Origin: Turritopsis dohrnii
Lineage: Eukaryota; Cnidaria; Hydrozoa; Anthoathecata; Oceaniidae
Length of the DNA stretch: 64,000 nucleotides
NCBI GenBank assembly: GCA_027922465.2
Contig: BQMF02000165.1
Location: 248,001 to 312,000 of the forward strand
Direction: 5' to 3'
Shown here: in pieces, positions 1 through 11,189 of the stretch
How positions within the stretch are numbered: the stretch's first letter is position 1
Layout: each line of letters starts with the position of its first letter
Notes under the pieces: generated by a model
What the model saw: only the letters and a program-made list of their open reading frames with translations
Database searches by the model: none
What the model was told of the DNA's origin: nothing
Program-made: the position numbers and the translations under genes

Positions 1-239
1 AAGGTTTGTTCATATTATCACTTCAGATATGTATTTGAGCAGCATTTATGAACTTTTACATGAAACTACCAAAACCTATCAAAATATTTTCATTTTAGGA
101 AAACTACTACGTGTAACTGCATAAGAAAGGATGCAATTGTTGAAATTGTTGTCCAATAGCCATCTTTCTACACGTTTCTTATTTTATCAGCTCTTTTCAA
201 ACAAAGTTCAGTTACGATTAATCATACCCAAGGCGAGTA

Positions 240-362
240 AAAGCACATTTCATGGCGGGATGAAACTACTCATCCCGGGAAGAAATTAACATGATTTCAT
301 CCCGGGATGAAACACACATGTAAACGTTTTCCATTTCATCCCGGGATGAGATTTCATCTCAC
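240..362. repeat. Cluster of palindromes ending in a MITE-like terminus
   Basis: Three near-copies of the perfect palindrome TTTCATCCCGGGATGAAA lie within about 120 bp, followed by a GTGTAAAC end motif and a C run. The same style (ATG-rich palindromes next to GTGTAAC ends) is seen in the TTA-flanked element at 51.8-52.5 kb, so this is probably part of a related non-autonomous DNA transposon. The opposite end was not located with certainty. Confidence 0.5.
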
Positions 363-371
363 GTACGTGTA

Positions 372-373
<2 letters not shown>

Positions 374-404
<31 letters not shown>
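374..404. repeat. Poly-C homopolymer (31 C)
   Basis: An uninterrupted run of 31 C directly follows the GTGTAAA end motif. Such runs are unstable and error-prone in sequencing, so the exact length is not reliable. Confidence 0.9.
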
Positions 405-1316
405 ACCCTAAATCTACATTTCAAAATCTAAAATCCGTTTTAAAGTGCAAATCCACATTTTTATTTTCAAATTCGGATTATAGAAAATCAGTAATCGGAG
501 TTACATATTTACAAACAATATGGCTGAGAAATCGTTGTTGCGAGTTTTCGCCATGACAGATTTACCCTTACTTCATTCTCTTAACATTTTACAGACCGCG
601 GATTCACCATTTTAAGAAATAACTGATATAATCACAGTCTGTAGATAAACCTTTTTTACAATGAACAAACAAACAAATTTGCCAAGATTTTCTTCTTTTG
701 TAAAAGCAACAAGCTGAACGGCTTGCTTTACTTGGAAACTTTTCAAGATAGTAGCGCTATTTTGTAAATAAGGCTTTAATTTGATGTGTAGAATGTTTAC
801 GTTCCCTCGACAAATGCGTATCATGAAATTTGAAAGAGAATAGGAGAAGGGTCGGAAAAGGCCTTAAATTGACAAGAGTTCACATCCACCATAGAAATAC
901 GAATTTATTTCTATGCATCCACCCAACGACTCCACGACATACACTTGCTGATCGAATGTCGAGTGTTGGTTGGATTCGTTGGAAATGACAACGATTTATA
1001 GTAAATTTTATTAATGTCAAAATACACGTTATGCACGTATTTTGTATTCATTTGTCTACAATGGTTTACAGGTTCACCTGAATTTATGCATTACTCTTCG
1101 TCTATTTTTGAGATAGAACGTAAAATCGTCAAAAAATCATTACGGTGAAGGCATTCATTCCCTAACTGATTGTCTCTTTTTTTAGTAATAGTTTATTTTC
1201 GCGTGTTTTAATTATTTTACTTATTTGCGAATCGAAATTACCGCTCAAATCTGTATTCGCGTATGATTTGCATTCTTTGATCGACACCAGAATGTCTACT
1301 TTGTATGTCTAGATTG

Positions 1317-1515
1317 TTTAAATTTCAAAATTCGGGTTTAAACTTTGAAATGTGGATTTGAACTTTGAAATTAAGATTTACACTTTGAAATTCGGATTTG
1401 AACTTTGAAATTCGGATTTGAACTTTGAAATTCGGATTTGAACTTTGAAATGTGGATTTGAACTTTGAAATGTGGATTTGAACTTTGAAATTAAGATTTG
1501 AACTTTGAAATTGAC
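1317..1515. repeat. 20-bp tandem repeat, about nine copies
   Basis: Degenerate tandem copies of GAACTTTGAAATTCGGATTT with variants (TGTGGATTT, TTAAGATTT). A short inverted version of the same words occurs at about 412-480, so the 0.2-1.5 kb segment may be one element with repeats of opposite orientation at its two sides. No coding potential was seen. Confidence 0.75.
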
Positions 1516-1977
1516 ATTTTATCGAGAAATTCAGATTGGCCTTCCTCGGCTTCCGTACAAAATGGATGAACGACCGCTTAATTACGAAGAATTGCCAGAA
1601 GGTAAAAAAAGGTTTTGCTAAAATTTAATTTTTCCGCAAATTTAATTTAGAGAAAATAAGCTCATTCGCTAAAATCGCTAAAATAAAGAGACGCAAAAAA
1701 AAGTCGGCCTAAGGTAGTTATTTTTCCTGCCTCTGTTGAAAAAGATATATATGTGTGTTGAAATAAACAATAAAGAAAGACAAAGTATTTGTTATAACTC
1801 CTGGTTCAGGAGCTCTGTGTTGAAATAGATATGTAAAGTTAGTCGCAAATCGGACGAACATGTTTCATGTTGAAGATGAACAGCATCATCACTTGTTCAT
1901 TCATTCACATGCTGACTTACAAAGCAGAATATCAAAGTGTGAAGCGACCGCTTGTTTGTTGATCGCCCTCACTTGAA

Positions 1978-2520
1978 ATGAAGATTAAACGTGGTCCGAC
2001 AAGACCATGGATACGTCGAAGAGAAGAAGAAGAAATGAATGACAGTCTGGTTCAGGAGCTCTTAGTTGAAGATGCAGAAACATACAAGGAAATGATGAGA
2101 ATGAAATATGAATTGTTAAATACATTTTAGGATTCATTGAACTATACATCACACCAAAGGCCTCTATCATTGGAAAAAAGACCAACTGAGAGATTAGTTC
2201 TTACAATCCGATTTGTTGCTATCTCCAATTTCGGATAGATGAAAGAACTATATCATATATTATTGAAGAAGCTACAGAGACTATTGTACAATACTTGGTA
2301 AAAAAAAAAAGATGGGGGGGGGGGGGGGGGGGGGGGGGGAATTATTTTTGGATCCTACTTCTGGCGATATCGCCTTGAGCGCCTTGCGGAAGTAGGGTCC
2401 TTTAATGTTTGTATTTGTATTTGTTTTTGTGTACGTGATGATTAATTCAATAAAGAAAAAAAAAATACTTGGTAAATTAGCAAATGAAAACGGAAACAAA
2501 TTCGGAGGAATGACTGAAAA
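1978..2520 (+). pseudogene. PIF/Harbinger transposase remnant (N-terminal part)
   Basis: From an ATG at 1978 the translation gives PWIRRREEEE, then LVQELLVEDAETYKEMMRM. After a stop near 2129, other frames give RPTERLVLTIRFVAISNF and FRIDERTISYIIEEATETIV. These follow in order the N-terminal block of Harbinger (DDE_4 / HARBI1-like) transposases, ending at the helix-turn-helix 'ISYII' segment. Several frameshifts and stops break the frame, and a 161-bp retroposed insert splits the last part at 2303-2463; after it the frame resumes with KLANENGNKFGG. The catalytic DDE part is absent. The family call is firm from motif order; function is lost. Confidence 0.75.
2303..2463 (+). mobile_element. Short retroposed insertion with poly-A tail and 13-bp target duplication
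   Basis: The insert is flanked by exact copies of AATACTTGGTAAA (2290-2302 and 2464-2476), a 13-bp target-site duplication. Its 3' end reads AATAAAG followed by an A run, and it contains a hairpin in which CCTACTTC pairs with GAAGTAGG (about 2353-2398). It begins with a 26-G homopolymer (2314-2339). The structure is that of an RNA-mediated insertion, either a SINE-like element or the 3' end of a LINE; no tRNA boxes were recognised. Confidence 0.7.
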
Positions 2521-2639
2521 TATCTGAATTATTTCAGTCGAGTTGGAACTTTAAAAACTATTAAGGGACCATTGATTGAAAACATATTCAAATAACACAC
2601 TCACCACTTATATTCAAGTAACACCCTCACCACTTATTG

Positions 2640-3490
2640 CCTCCGCAGCGAGTCAGTTTCCGATTTTGTTCTTCATCATCATCATCCTAATCATCTTCCA
2701 ACTTTTGTGTTGACGTTACACGGCGGTATACAATTATTAGCTGACTTTGCTTTTTTCCCATGTCAAAGCATGGTACCGTAGGTGGGAGACAAAATGTTTT
2801 TTTCTTAATTTATTATTATTCTATTACTATTACTATTATACTATGTTATTTAGGAAGTTCGTATGCTAAAATTGCTTAAACATTTTTCATATTACGTTTG
2901 TGTTGTTTTAGTGAAGTGAATGACTAGGATTTTGAAGCACAGCTTGAAATCTGAAATTTTGCCGACAATACATTTTTTATTTTTGTATATGTTTTAGCTC
3001 TAAATGTTTCATTCAATAAATTTTATTCAATGCACTGATTTTTGGCGGATCTTGCCTTAAAAAGATTTTAATTGGATTTCTGTGTATGCAAGAAACCTAC
3101 AAATTGTCGTTCTTCGTGTTTTCCTTCTTTCTGTCCTCCCCCAAACCTGGTGTGATCATGATCAATAAAACCTTTTTATATTTTTTTTTTGTTTTTTATG
3201 TAAACTTTGGCTATTTCTTGTTTCGAATCTTGTTTGAAATGCAGATTTCTAATGGGTTTTTCGCTTTAAGTTTTTTTTGAAAAAGTTTTTTTTTTGTGTG
3301 TGTCTTACAGAATTTATTTAACAAATCTTAATCTTATTTTGATTATAAAATACGTATCCATGGTTTCAGTTTACACATTTCTTTTGTTGGTAGCAAATAC
3401 TTTCTGATACTACTTATAGCTTGCTGTGTATACAAAACGGAATGCTTGAGCGTGGGGGCATTTTTAGCTAAAGCTACATGCTAGTATTCA
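2640..3490. repeat. Inverted arm related to 5.64-7.43 kb (DIRS-type element)
   Basis: Stretches here are the reverse complement of 5640-7430. Examples are the GATGATGAAG-rich block next to a 'gtaccatgctttg' word (2650-2800 against 7215-7400) and the 'cttgctgtgt...cttgagcg.ggggca' block (3415-3465 against 5670-5720). The arm is bracketed by direct repeats of a 53-bp sequence containing 'aacaccctcaccactta' at 2588-2640 and 3488-3540. No gene was seen inside it. Confidence 0.6.
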
Positions 3491-3839
3491 AATAACACCC
3501 TCACCACTTATATTCAAGTAACACCCTCACCACTTATATTACAAGAAAACATTTATTTTGCCGGTTATTGCAGGTCCTGATTACGAATGTATTTATGCAG
3601 ATGTCAGCAGCAATGACAGAATAAATGATTCTGGCATTTGAAGTAGCTCTGATTTAAATTAAAAAATTAAATTAAAAAAAACAACAAAAAACTGTAAGTC
3701 TAAAAGTTCTCACTTTCATTATTTCTGGTTTGTAATTTATGATTCAACTCGGTGAAGTGGTTATGAAAGTTTAAGCAAGTAGATTTCGAGATGCATTTCG
3801 AGATGCACGTATCAATTGACAATTTCTTGAAAAGGTCTA

Positions 3840-5200
3840 TTTCTTAAAGTTTTCTATCGACGGTATTGGAACACTTCCATCGGGACTGATAATAATGGTT
3901 GTACGAGTTGTAAGGATGCAGCTTTGATCTTTGTGATTCGTTTAGTTTTAATGAAAGGGCACTGCAGTATCCAAAAATTGGACGGAGAATGCTATGGTAG
4001 ATTATGGTTGCAGACTTAGTATCCATCAAGAATCAAAGTTTTTAGTAGATTTAAGCGACTCGAAAATTTCTTATAATTCGAGTCAAATTGATCGTTTATA
4101 TAAGAGTAACTTTGATTTGTTCCCAAGAAGCTTGTGTTGATGGTATTTAGCTTTCTATGTCGAAAAATTATATTCAAGTATTTGCTGGGTTGTTTTGACA
4201 GTTTTTGCGATGTACCAATAACATGCATTCAGTCTTTCCTGGCTTTAAATTGGGAATCATGTCATTGTCGTCAAACCATTGTGCAAGGGAATCATGTCAT
4301 TGTCGTCAAACCATTGTGCAAGGGAATCATGTCATTGTCGTCAAACCATTGTGCGAGGGAATCATGTCATTGTCGTCAAACCATTGTGCAAGGGAATCAT
4401 GTCATTGTCGTCAAACCATTGTGCAAGGGAATTATGTCATTGTCGTCAAACCATTGTGCAAGGGAATCATGTCATTGTCGTCAAACCATTGTGCAAGGGA
4501 ATTATGTCATTGTCGTCAAACCATTGTGCAAGGGAATTATGTCATTGTCGTCAAACCATTGTGCAAGGGAATCATGTCATTGTCGTCAAACCATTGTGCA
4601 AGGGAATCAACGTCAATGTTCAAGAAAGTTTGAATTACATAAAAATCTTTATGGTTGAAAAAATCACTGAATCGCCAGCATACAATGCGGGAGTGTTTTA
4701 GGTGCATTCCAATGTCATTTAATCCAAGAAGTAAAAATGAAAAAAGAATGTCATTGAACAAGATAAGAAAGAGGAGGGGCCTAATACTGATCCCTGTGGA
4801 ACCCCGATAGTAACATATTCAACATCGGATTGTTTTTATAACTGACAATTTGTCTCCGAGAAAAAAGATATTCAATTAAGTTCAGCTTCTCTAATCCCGT
4901 AGCAAGGCAATTTGGCAAGGAAATTGGTATGGCCCTAAAAACACAGCTCCGACCAACTCACCCCTCGAGTTTTTCAAGGTGGTTCATAAGACGTTCGTGC
5001 ATTACTTTCTTCAAAAGTTTTGACAAAATGGGAAGAAGTGATATAGGTCGATAATTATCATATAATATCACGTTTCCAGATTTTATAGATCCCTGTTTCC
5101 AAAGAAAGGTTAATGATTCTGGTAAGTGCTTCAGCAATTTCTGGTGTTGCATCTTAAAAAACAGCCAGGGAGATTATTTCGTTTTTGTTTGTAGGCTAGG
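3840..5200 (-). pseudogene. Dead LINE (non-LTR retrotransposon) reverse transcriptase, 3' part
   Basis: On the minus strand the order is: RT finger motif NYRPISLLPILSKLLKKVMH (about 5060), palm motif GVPQGSVLGP (about 4800), the catalytic box reading YAGDSVIFF (about 4670) in place of YADD, then thumb sequence DVDSLAQWFDDNDMI (about 4615). The 35-bp minisatellite follows, then NLKPGKTE (about 4245) and the C-terminal ILRPIFGYC type segment (about 3980). Several frameshifts are present and the 5' half with the endonuclease is missing. The second-last catalytic residue is lost (D to G), so it could not polymerise even if the frame were open. Confidence 0.75.
4253..4609. repeat. 35-bp minisatellite, about ten copies, open in three frames
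   Basis: About ten head-to-tail copies of a 35-bp unit (minus strand: CCCTTGCACAATGGTTTGAC followed by GACAATGACATGATT), over 95% identical. The period is not a multiple of three and no unit carries a stop on the plus strand, so all three forward frames stay open (140-174 codons) and spell the same 35-residue repeat. Both flanks are contiguous LINE coding sequence on the minus strand, so the array grew in place from one piece of the RT frame. Confidence 0.95.
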
Positions 5201-5639
5201 ATATCCTCAAAAAATGTTTAAAGAACATTCGAATTAAAGCACGTTCGAATTTTCATGGCAAAAAGATTCGAATTCTAAGAACAAAAAGAGCAAACCTACA
5301 TTGTTTTATCACATTTTAAAATGGCCAGCGGTGCAGATTTCATTGCATAAAATGTCCGCCCGATCTAATACTGTTGTATACGACATGCAAATAAGCTATC
5401 ACGCTAAACGTTATCCTTCAAGACCTCAGTGTGATGATTGGTGATGTTGGCTAAACGTTTGTGTTTCATACATGATGATAAACAGGAACAGATAATACCT
5501 GATACCGAGAGGCTCAGTCCGTCGAAGGATATAAAGAAGAGGACCCTCCGCTTGATGAACCACCTATGAAAAAGGCTCGAACTTGGAACAAAAAGTAATC
5601 TAGATTATGACTAGGAGTTACCGTCAGGTCTGGTAGAAT

Positions 5640-7430
5640 ATATACACTAACATGCAGCTTTAAGCTAAAAATGCCCCCGCGCTCAAGCTTTCCAATTTGT
5701 ACACACAGCAAGCTATACATTAAAAAAGAAAACTTACCGCCCAAACATTTTGTAATTTAAGGATTTTTGTAAAAATATGCTTTTGTGGCATACTTTTAAT
5801 AAAAGTATTGCTACAAACAAAAGAAATGTGTGAACTGCAACCATGGATGGATACGTATTTTATAATCAAAATAAAAAAAATAATCAAATTAAGATTTGTT
5901 AAAGAAATAAGACCCAAAAGAAAAAAAAAACAAATTAAAGTGGAAAATCCATTAGAAATCATTTCAAGTGTTTGATTCAAAATAAAACATAACCAAGATT
6001 TAGAACTAAGACAGCCTATATACAAAAATAAAATGCATGGTTGTCACAATTTCAAATTTCCCTTCACTAAAACAACACAAAAGTAATATGAACAATGTGC
6101 AGGCATAAGGATTTCTGCGAAACCAGCTGAAGTATGAAAAATGAAAGACTAGTGACACTCTTGAAATTTGAACATTGAATGACTTCTACAATACAACATC
6201 ACATTTTTGATCACACACTCTCTAGGAATCCATGAAAGCATAACATATATGCTATAGATCAAAAATAGAACTATAATAGTTAATCCCGCTAGAAAGTTTG
6301 TCAAATTTTGTTTACTTCCAGGGATGATGGCAATTTACCTTTTAAAAAGTGTAAATAGGACTTAACTAAAACAACAGAAGCTTTTACATACAAAGAAAAG
6401 AAATACGCATAAGGTGCGAATCATAACCATGGATACACATTTTATATGACAGTTTAAAAACAAGCAAAAACAACAGAAACGATGTAAGAGCATGGTAAGA
6501 GCGAAAAGAAAAAAAAAACACAAACTTTTTCGAAAAAAAAAATTAAGAAACAAAGTAAAAGCGAAAAATTCCTCAGAAATACTTTGTTTTAAACTAACTA
6601 CGTATCTACCTAACTAAGCTAGTGCTACCAAGCATTTAAAAATATAGCTTTTAAAAAGTTTAACTATGAACGACTTTGATGATTTTTTAGGTATTTCTCA
6701 AGTTTTCCTCAATGCTTTGCTTGGTCAGCTAGGATTAGCTAGGATAAGCTGGAATAAGCTAGGAAGCTAGGATCAGCTAGGGGCTTCCTGGTAAATCTCA
6801 CACAGACCTCACTTTTACTCCGATGCCCCCGGATATAATAAGCCTAAATAAAGCAAATGGTGGATAAATAAGCACTAAGGAAAGCCTACCAAAAGATAGA
6901 AGTTTCAAATATCGATGTTAGAGAAGAGAGTTTTCGATTTCTTTCTTACCGCAATTACAACCAGTCGCCAGAAATTTCTCGTGGAAGAGACCTCGTGCTA
7001 CGAAAAAATGGCTTTCCGCATGGACGTGATGAATGCATGTAAACGCACGCACAAAATTTCAAAAAACCGCTAGGTTTGGACAGCAGAAAAAAAAACCAAA
7101 GCCGGTTTTAATGTATTTCTTGCTTTCGCAGAAATCCAAAAATGTCTAAGCAGTTTTATCATACGAACGTTCTAAATAACACAGTATAATATAATAATAA
7201 TTAGGAGAAAGACACTAAAAACATTTTGTCTCCCACTTACAGTACCATGCTTTGGGAAAAAAAGTCAGCTAATAATTGTGTACTATCGTGTAACAGTAAC
7301 ACGAAAAGCTGGAGGATGATGAAGATGATGATGAGCAAAATCGGAAACTGACATTCCCCTATCTCGTAAAACTAGCTACTATGCTTCCTCGCTCGCTTGC
7401 GCTCGCTGCGGGGGGCAATAAATACATGGG
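5640..7430. repeat. Left inverted arm of a DIRS-type element
   Basis: This stretch is the reverse complement, in blocks, of 2640-3490 and partly of 9600-10045 (for instance TACCTTTTAAAAAGTGTAAATA at about 6337 and its complement at about 9640). It lies directly upstream of the degraded pol at 7.56 kb. It also contains an internal direct duplication around two 'aaccatggat' blocks (5840 and 6427) and a short run of 'agctagga' repeats at 6726-6782. No open gene was found. Confidence 0.6.
6726..6782. repeat. Short tandem AGCTAGGA-type repeat
   Basis: Six or seven imperfect copies of 'agctagga/agctagata' follow one another. No further function can be inferred. Confidence 0.7.
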
Positions 7431-7562
7431 GGTCACATGTTGAAAGATATTCAAGAGAAGTTACTAAAGGAGAATCAATTTTGTTGACAGAAGCAATCTC
7501 CATGTCCATCCAGTAGTAAAAAATCTTTTCACACAAAAATTAATTCCCAATCTCTGATCAGC

Positions 7563-9315
7563 TGGAAGCCTGAAGATGAAAAGTTCTGACTCAAGACTCA
7601 GTTATAAGGTACAAGGTTACCAAATTCTATTCTTTTCCACTCCAGTCCAAAGTAATTTCTTCTCAAATTCTGAAACAGGAGGAGAAAGTACTAGTGAATG
7701 CAGAGGTTCAAAGTATGCTACTGAAGGGAGCAATAAAGGAAGTGAAAAATGTGCAAGATCGCTTTAGCAGTTCTTCTAGCTTCCCTACAATATCAAGAAA
7801 TACAGAAATTTTCGAGCTTGGTCAACTCAGGCAAAGAAGATGCATATAAACTACTTAGAGCTAAAAGCAGTCAAACTAGCAATACTGTCATTCCACCGAA
7901 TGTTTGCCACTTCATTTACTTCATTTACAACATTGTAGCTTTGACACTTATTTAAAAAGAATCTGGGAGTATCTGTTGCAGCATCACAATTACAGTAGAA
8001 TACCTCCCAAGGGTTTTGAATGTGGAAGTGGACGCAATGTCCAGGAATGTGAGAGACTTCAGCGAGTGTAAATTAAACAAACAGGTGTTTTAAAAGATTT
8101 ACAAAGCAAGGGGAACTCCATGCACTGATCAGTTTGCTTCGAGGTTGTCACATCACGTTCTCAGGTATTTTTCATGGAAAATCGATCCATGCAGCAGAGG
8201 CCAGGACGCACTTCAAGCATGCTGGTCTCATCTGAAGGGGTATGCGTTCCCACCCTTTGCACTTATAGGAAGAGTACTCTGGAAGGAATGGTAGATCAAG
8301 CTACAATAGTTCTAATAACACCAGCTTGGCAGACCCAGTCTTGGTACCCTCAACTATTGACATTTTCAGTACAAAACCTAATACTTCTTCAGACCTTTTG
8401 TTAAACCAATGTAACATTTCATCCCCTGATAAAAAATCAAAGCTCGCAACTGGTGGCCTGGACAGAATCAGGGAAAAGTAACAAGTAGGTGGAACATCAA
8501 AGAAGGCTTCCAGTCTTGTCATCGCATCAAGAAGGAGAGGCACTACGCCTCATTACGAATCGGCCTGGACAAAGTTGACTGGCTGGTGTTCTCGGAAACA
8601 AATACATCCCTTTGTTGCCTTTCAGTTTATATCATTGAATTCCTATCAGATTCTTTTGAAGAGGGATTAGAATGTAGGATACAGATCAGCTATGTCGATC
8701 TATCATATGAACATGTAGATGGAGGTCCTATTGGAAAACACCCGCTTGTGTCACAACTGATGATTGGCATAATTAATTAGAGATGTCCTAAGCCAAAGTA
8801 TAATTTTATCTGGCACGTGAATAAAATATTTCTGATAAACAGTTAAGTTATAAGTTAACAATGCTACTGGCACTAACATCATCTGCTAGGGTCCATGAAG
8901 TTAGTTGCTTAGATACAAAATACTTAGTTAGGCACCACAGAGGATACTCTTTTAGCTTTGAAGAGGTTAGCGCCCCCAATTAAGTTCAGGTTCTCTTCAG
9001 GTCAAGAGAACAAGGAATATAGACCTTTACCTTCGAAGAACTAATTCTTGACGGTCAGAGAGTAGTTTGCTACTGTTAAGTTTAGTGATTCCTCATAAAC
9101 CTGTAAAACCCTCAACAATATCGAGATGGATATTAGAGTTGCTTTCTCAGTCAGGTATTGATACCTCCACATTCTCGGCATATTCTTGACTAGATCGGCT
9201 TCAACATCTTAAGCAATAGCACAGGGCGCTCCCTTAAAGGAGATTTTAAAAAGGGGTCACTGGTCTTCAAGCACAACAAAAGTTTTATAACAGAAATATT
9301 TCGGACGAAAGTATA
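7563..9315 (+). pseudogene. DIRS/Ngaro-type retrotransposon pol remnant (RT, RNase H, tyrosine recombinase)
   Basis: Ordered fragments in shifting frames match YR-retrotransposon pol. RT entry: NAEVQSMLLKGAIKEV (about 7695). RNase H pieces: NYLELKAVKLAI (about 7845) and YLPRVLNVEVDAMSRNV (about 8000). Then SWKIDPCSRGQDALQACW, GYAFPPFALIGRVLW and TIVLITPAWQTQSWYPQLL (8170-8350). Recombinase domain: EHVDGGPIGKHPLVSQLM (about 8710), LLALTSSARVHEVSCLD with the first catalytic Arg (about 8865), KPSTISRWILELLSQSGID (about 9105), KRGHWSS with the catalytic His and FYNRN with the catalytic Tyr (about 9250-9290). The RT core with its Asp pair is deleted and many stops interrupt it. The class assignment is firm; DIRS versus Ngaro is left open, with inverted flanks favouring DIRS. 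Confidence 0.8.
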
Positions 9316-9530
9316 TACGAGTCATCTATCTTAAACTTTGAACAGAGGTTTTGAATGATGACGTTTAACGTGATAGCTTATTGGCGATGGCGTATAGACC
9401 AGTATTAGATCGGGCGGAGACTTTATGCAATGAAATTGAGGGCGCAAATAAAATCGAAGTCAACGATCTAATATTGCCTTTCCACCGTGTCTCCTGACAA
9501 CTACCATCACAATTTATTTTGTCGTTTTAG

Positions 9531-9583
9531 GTCGTGGTTTCCGTGAAGGACGTGGCCGTGGTCGTGGTCGTGGTGCAACATAA
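9531..9583 (+). other. Orphan terminal exon with an RGG-type tail
   Basis: A good acceptor (TTATTTTGTCGTTTTAG) is followed by an open stretch ending in TAA that encodes RGFREGRGRGRGRGAT. Such Arg-Gly tails end RNA-binding proteins such as the Sm and LSm families. No earlier exon of such a gene was found in the preceding 2 kb, which is DIRS pol debris, so this looks like a host last exon carried along by a rearrangement or by the retroelement. Which protein it came from cannot be told. Confidence 0.4.
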
Positions 9584-9599
9584 TCTATTTGTATATTGT

Positions 9600-10045
9600 T
9601 AAAACATGAAAGACATCTTATTTAGTTAAATGCGTTATTTACACTTTTTAAAAGGTACATATATTAGCATTAGTGTGACTTATGCCTAAGAGATAGCAAA
9701 AAGAGTAACAAAACAGTTTTATGTACCATTAAACAACTGGTTGTATTGTAAAACTTAAATATTTTCACTGAAATATGTGATTTTAGGCACGCGCTTTCTT
9801 CACTGCATAGAGACACTTTGATCACGATTTGTATTTGAAATATTGTGTATCTTGTCATACATAAAAGACTGGCTTTGTCGAAATATTTAGAGTATGCTAC
9901 TTATCAGGCCCTAAATCAATCAAAAACATTTTTTTAAAAATCCTTAAATTACAAAATGTTTGGGCGGAAAGTTTTCTTTTTGAATGTATAGCTTGCTGTG
10001 TGTACAAATTGGAAAGCTTGAGCGCGGGGGCATTTTTAGCAAAAG
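9600..10045. repeat. Right inverted arm of the DIRS-type element
   Basis: Blocks are complementary to the left arm: TTATTTACACTTTTTAAAAG at about 9640 against about 6340, and the 'aaaatgtttgggcgg...cttgctgtgtgtacaaatt...cttgagcgcggggg' block at 9950-10035 against 5665-5755. A separate block at 9340-9450 is the reverse complement of 5320-5410 but is out of order relative to the other blocks, so the element has been rearranged. Confidence 0.55.
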
Positions 10046-10209
10046 CTAGTTATAACTACTTTTTAGCGTCCTTGAACTGTTTCATCCAATGTGGGGTTCT
10101 ATGCAACCTTGTCTTCAGTTTCCTTCCTGTTCTTCAGTGTTGATGTTTGGCATCTTAAAGGCATAAATACTTTCAATTCCATCGTTATTATAATGTTAAC
10201 ATTACGTTA

Positions 10210-11189
10210 CTACAATGCTGTCACAACGTTTGTTTGCCGGCTGGGTAAATGTACTTTTCTCCTCGACCAGGAAAACTTTTCTTTAAGTCTGTGAATGAAG
10301 TACCATATCAATTGTACTACGACCGTTGAGACGATAAGTCCTATCATCGATCCTGCTGCCTTTGATGGTGAGTTCTCGTAGTCAAAAATTGAATAAACCA
10401 GATTATCAGTGATAGCCCAATAACTCACGTTGAAGATGGCATACAAAGTGGCTACCATTAATGGAAAAGTGAAATGTAAAAATCGTAACGGTATTTGGTG
10501 TAACAAAAAATCGATGAACAGCAACAACAAGTTAACTCCGTGTCTGTCAAAGATGAGGTAAGTGTCCAAGTCGAACTTTAACGGTGTTTCATCAGGATCA
10601 AACAATAAAATCCAATACACAATCACAATCACTGTGCAAATATTTATGGCTATATTGTATGTGACCCAAAATAATTTAAGAAACCACGCCATCTTGGACT
10701 TTTTTGGGTGCTCCTGTTCAATATCTTTATTCCATTCTTTTTCTTTCAAAGCACCAACCAATGACACAGATGTTGCATAGATAAAATAGACTGTGACAAG
10801 CACGTAGTTCCAACTAGTTGCAAATGTTAACCACTTTGGTGATTTATGATCTACAGCGATACTGATAATCATGAACGTAATCATGTAAACTGCGAAGATC
10901 AGACGAAGACCAGCAAAGATGAAAGAGTTCATACAACGCCACTAAAAGAAAGTTTTTGAAAATGTTTTGCACTGACATTTCAGTATCGAGACGAAGATGA
11001 AGACAACACTTTACTGTCTTGAATAACGTAGAGTTCACTCACTCACATCTTACGTTTTCAACATAATTATTGCATAAGGAAGGATTGTGAAAAAGTTGAA
11101 TTAGTTGAAATACTTACTGAAGAATATTGAAAAGCATTACGTGAATGGTAATCCAACAGAAACTTCTTGCATTGGAATTCATGCTTCAT
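10210..11189 (-). CDS. Rolling-stone-like (Rost family) multi-pass membrane protein
   Basis: Two coding exons can be joined. Exon 1 is 11118-11189, with ATG at 11189 and donor GTAAGT; exon 2 is 10210-10941 behind acceptor TTTTAG. Phase is 0 and the product is 267 aa. The exon 1 to 2 join reads FQYSSWRCMNSF, which fits the '..SQW' entry that precedes the first membrane segment in Rost proteins. Six or seven hydrophobic segments follow (LRLIFAVYMITFMII, NYVLVTVYFIYATSV, NICTVIVIVYWILL, LLLLFIDFLLHQIP, LMVATLYAIFNVSYW, MIGLIVSTVVVQLIWYF) with a basic cytosolic C-terminus. Rolling stone in Drosophila acts in myoblast fusion; the role of cnidarian members is unknown to me. Family call likely; splice model inferred by eye. 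Confidence 0.75.

Noticed and set aside
1562..1700. Possible two-exon micro-gene (MDERPLNYEELPE plus a Lys/Arg-rich tail)
   Set aside because: Donor and acceptor are weak, the second part resembles simple 'cgctaaaat' repeats, and no family is recognisable.
4253..4609. Possible CRISPR-like array
   Set aside because: Units are contiguous identical repeats without unique spacers, in animal DNA.
4134..4701. Three overlapping plus-strand frames of 140-174 codons
   Set aside because: They are the three frames of the 35-bp minisatellite and have no domain; treated as a repeat, with the coding potential noted as a finding.
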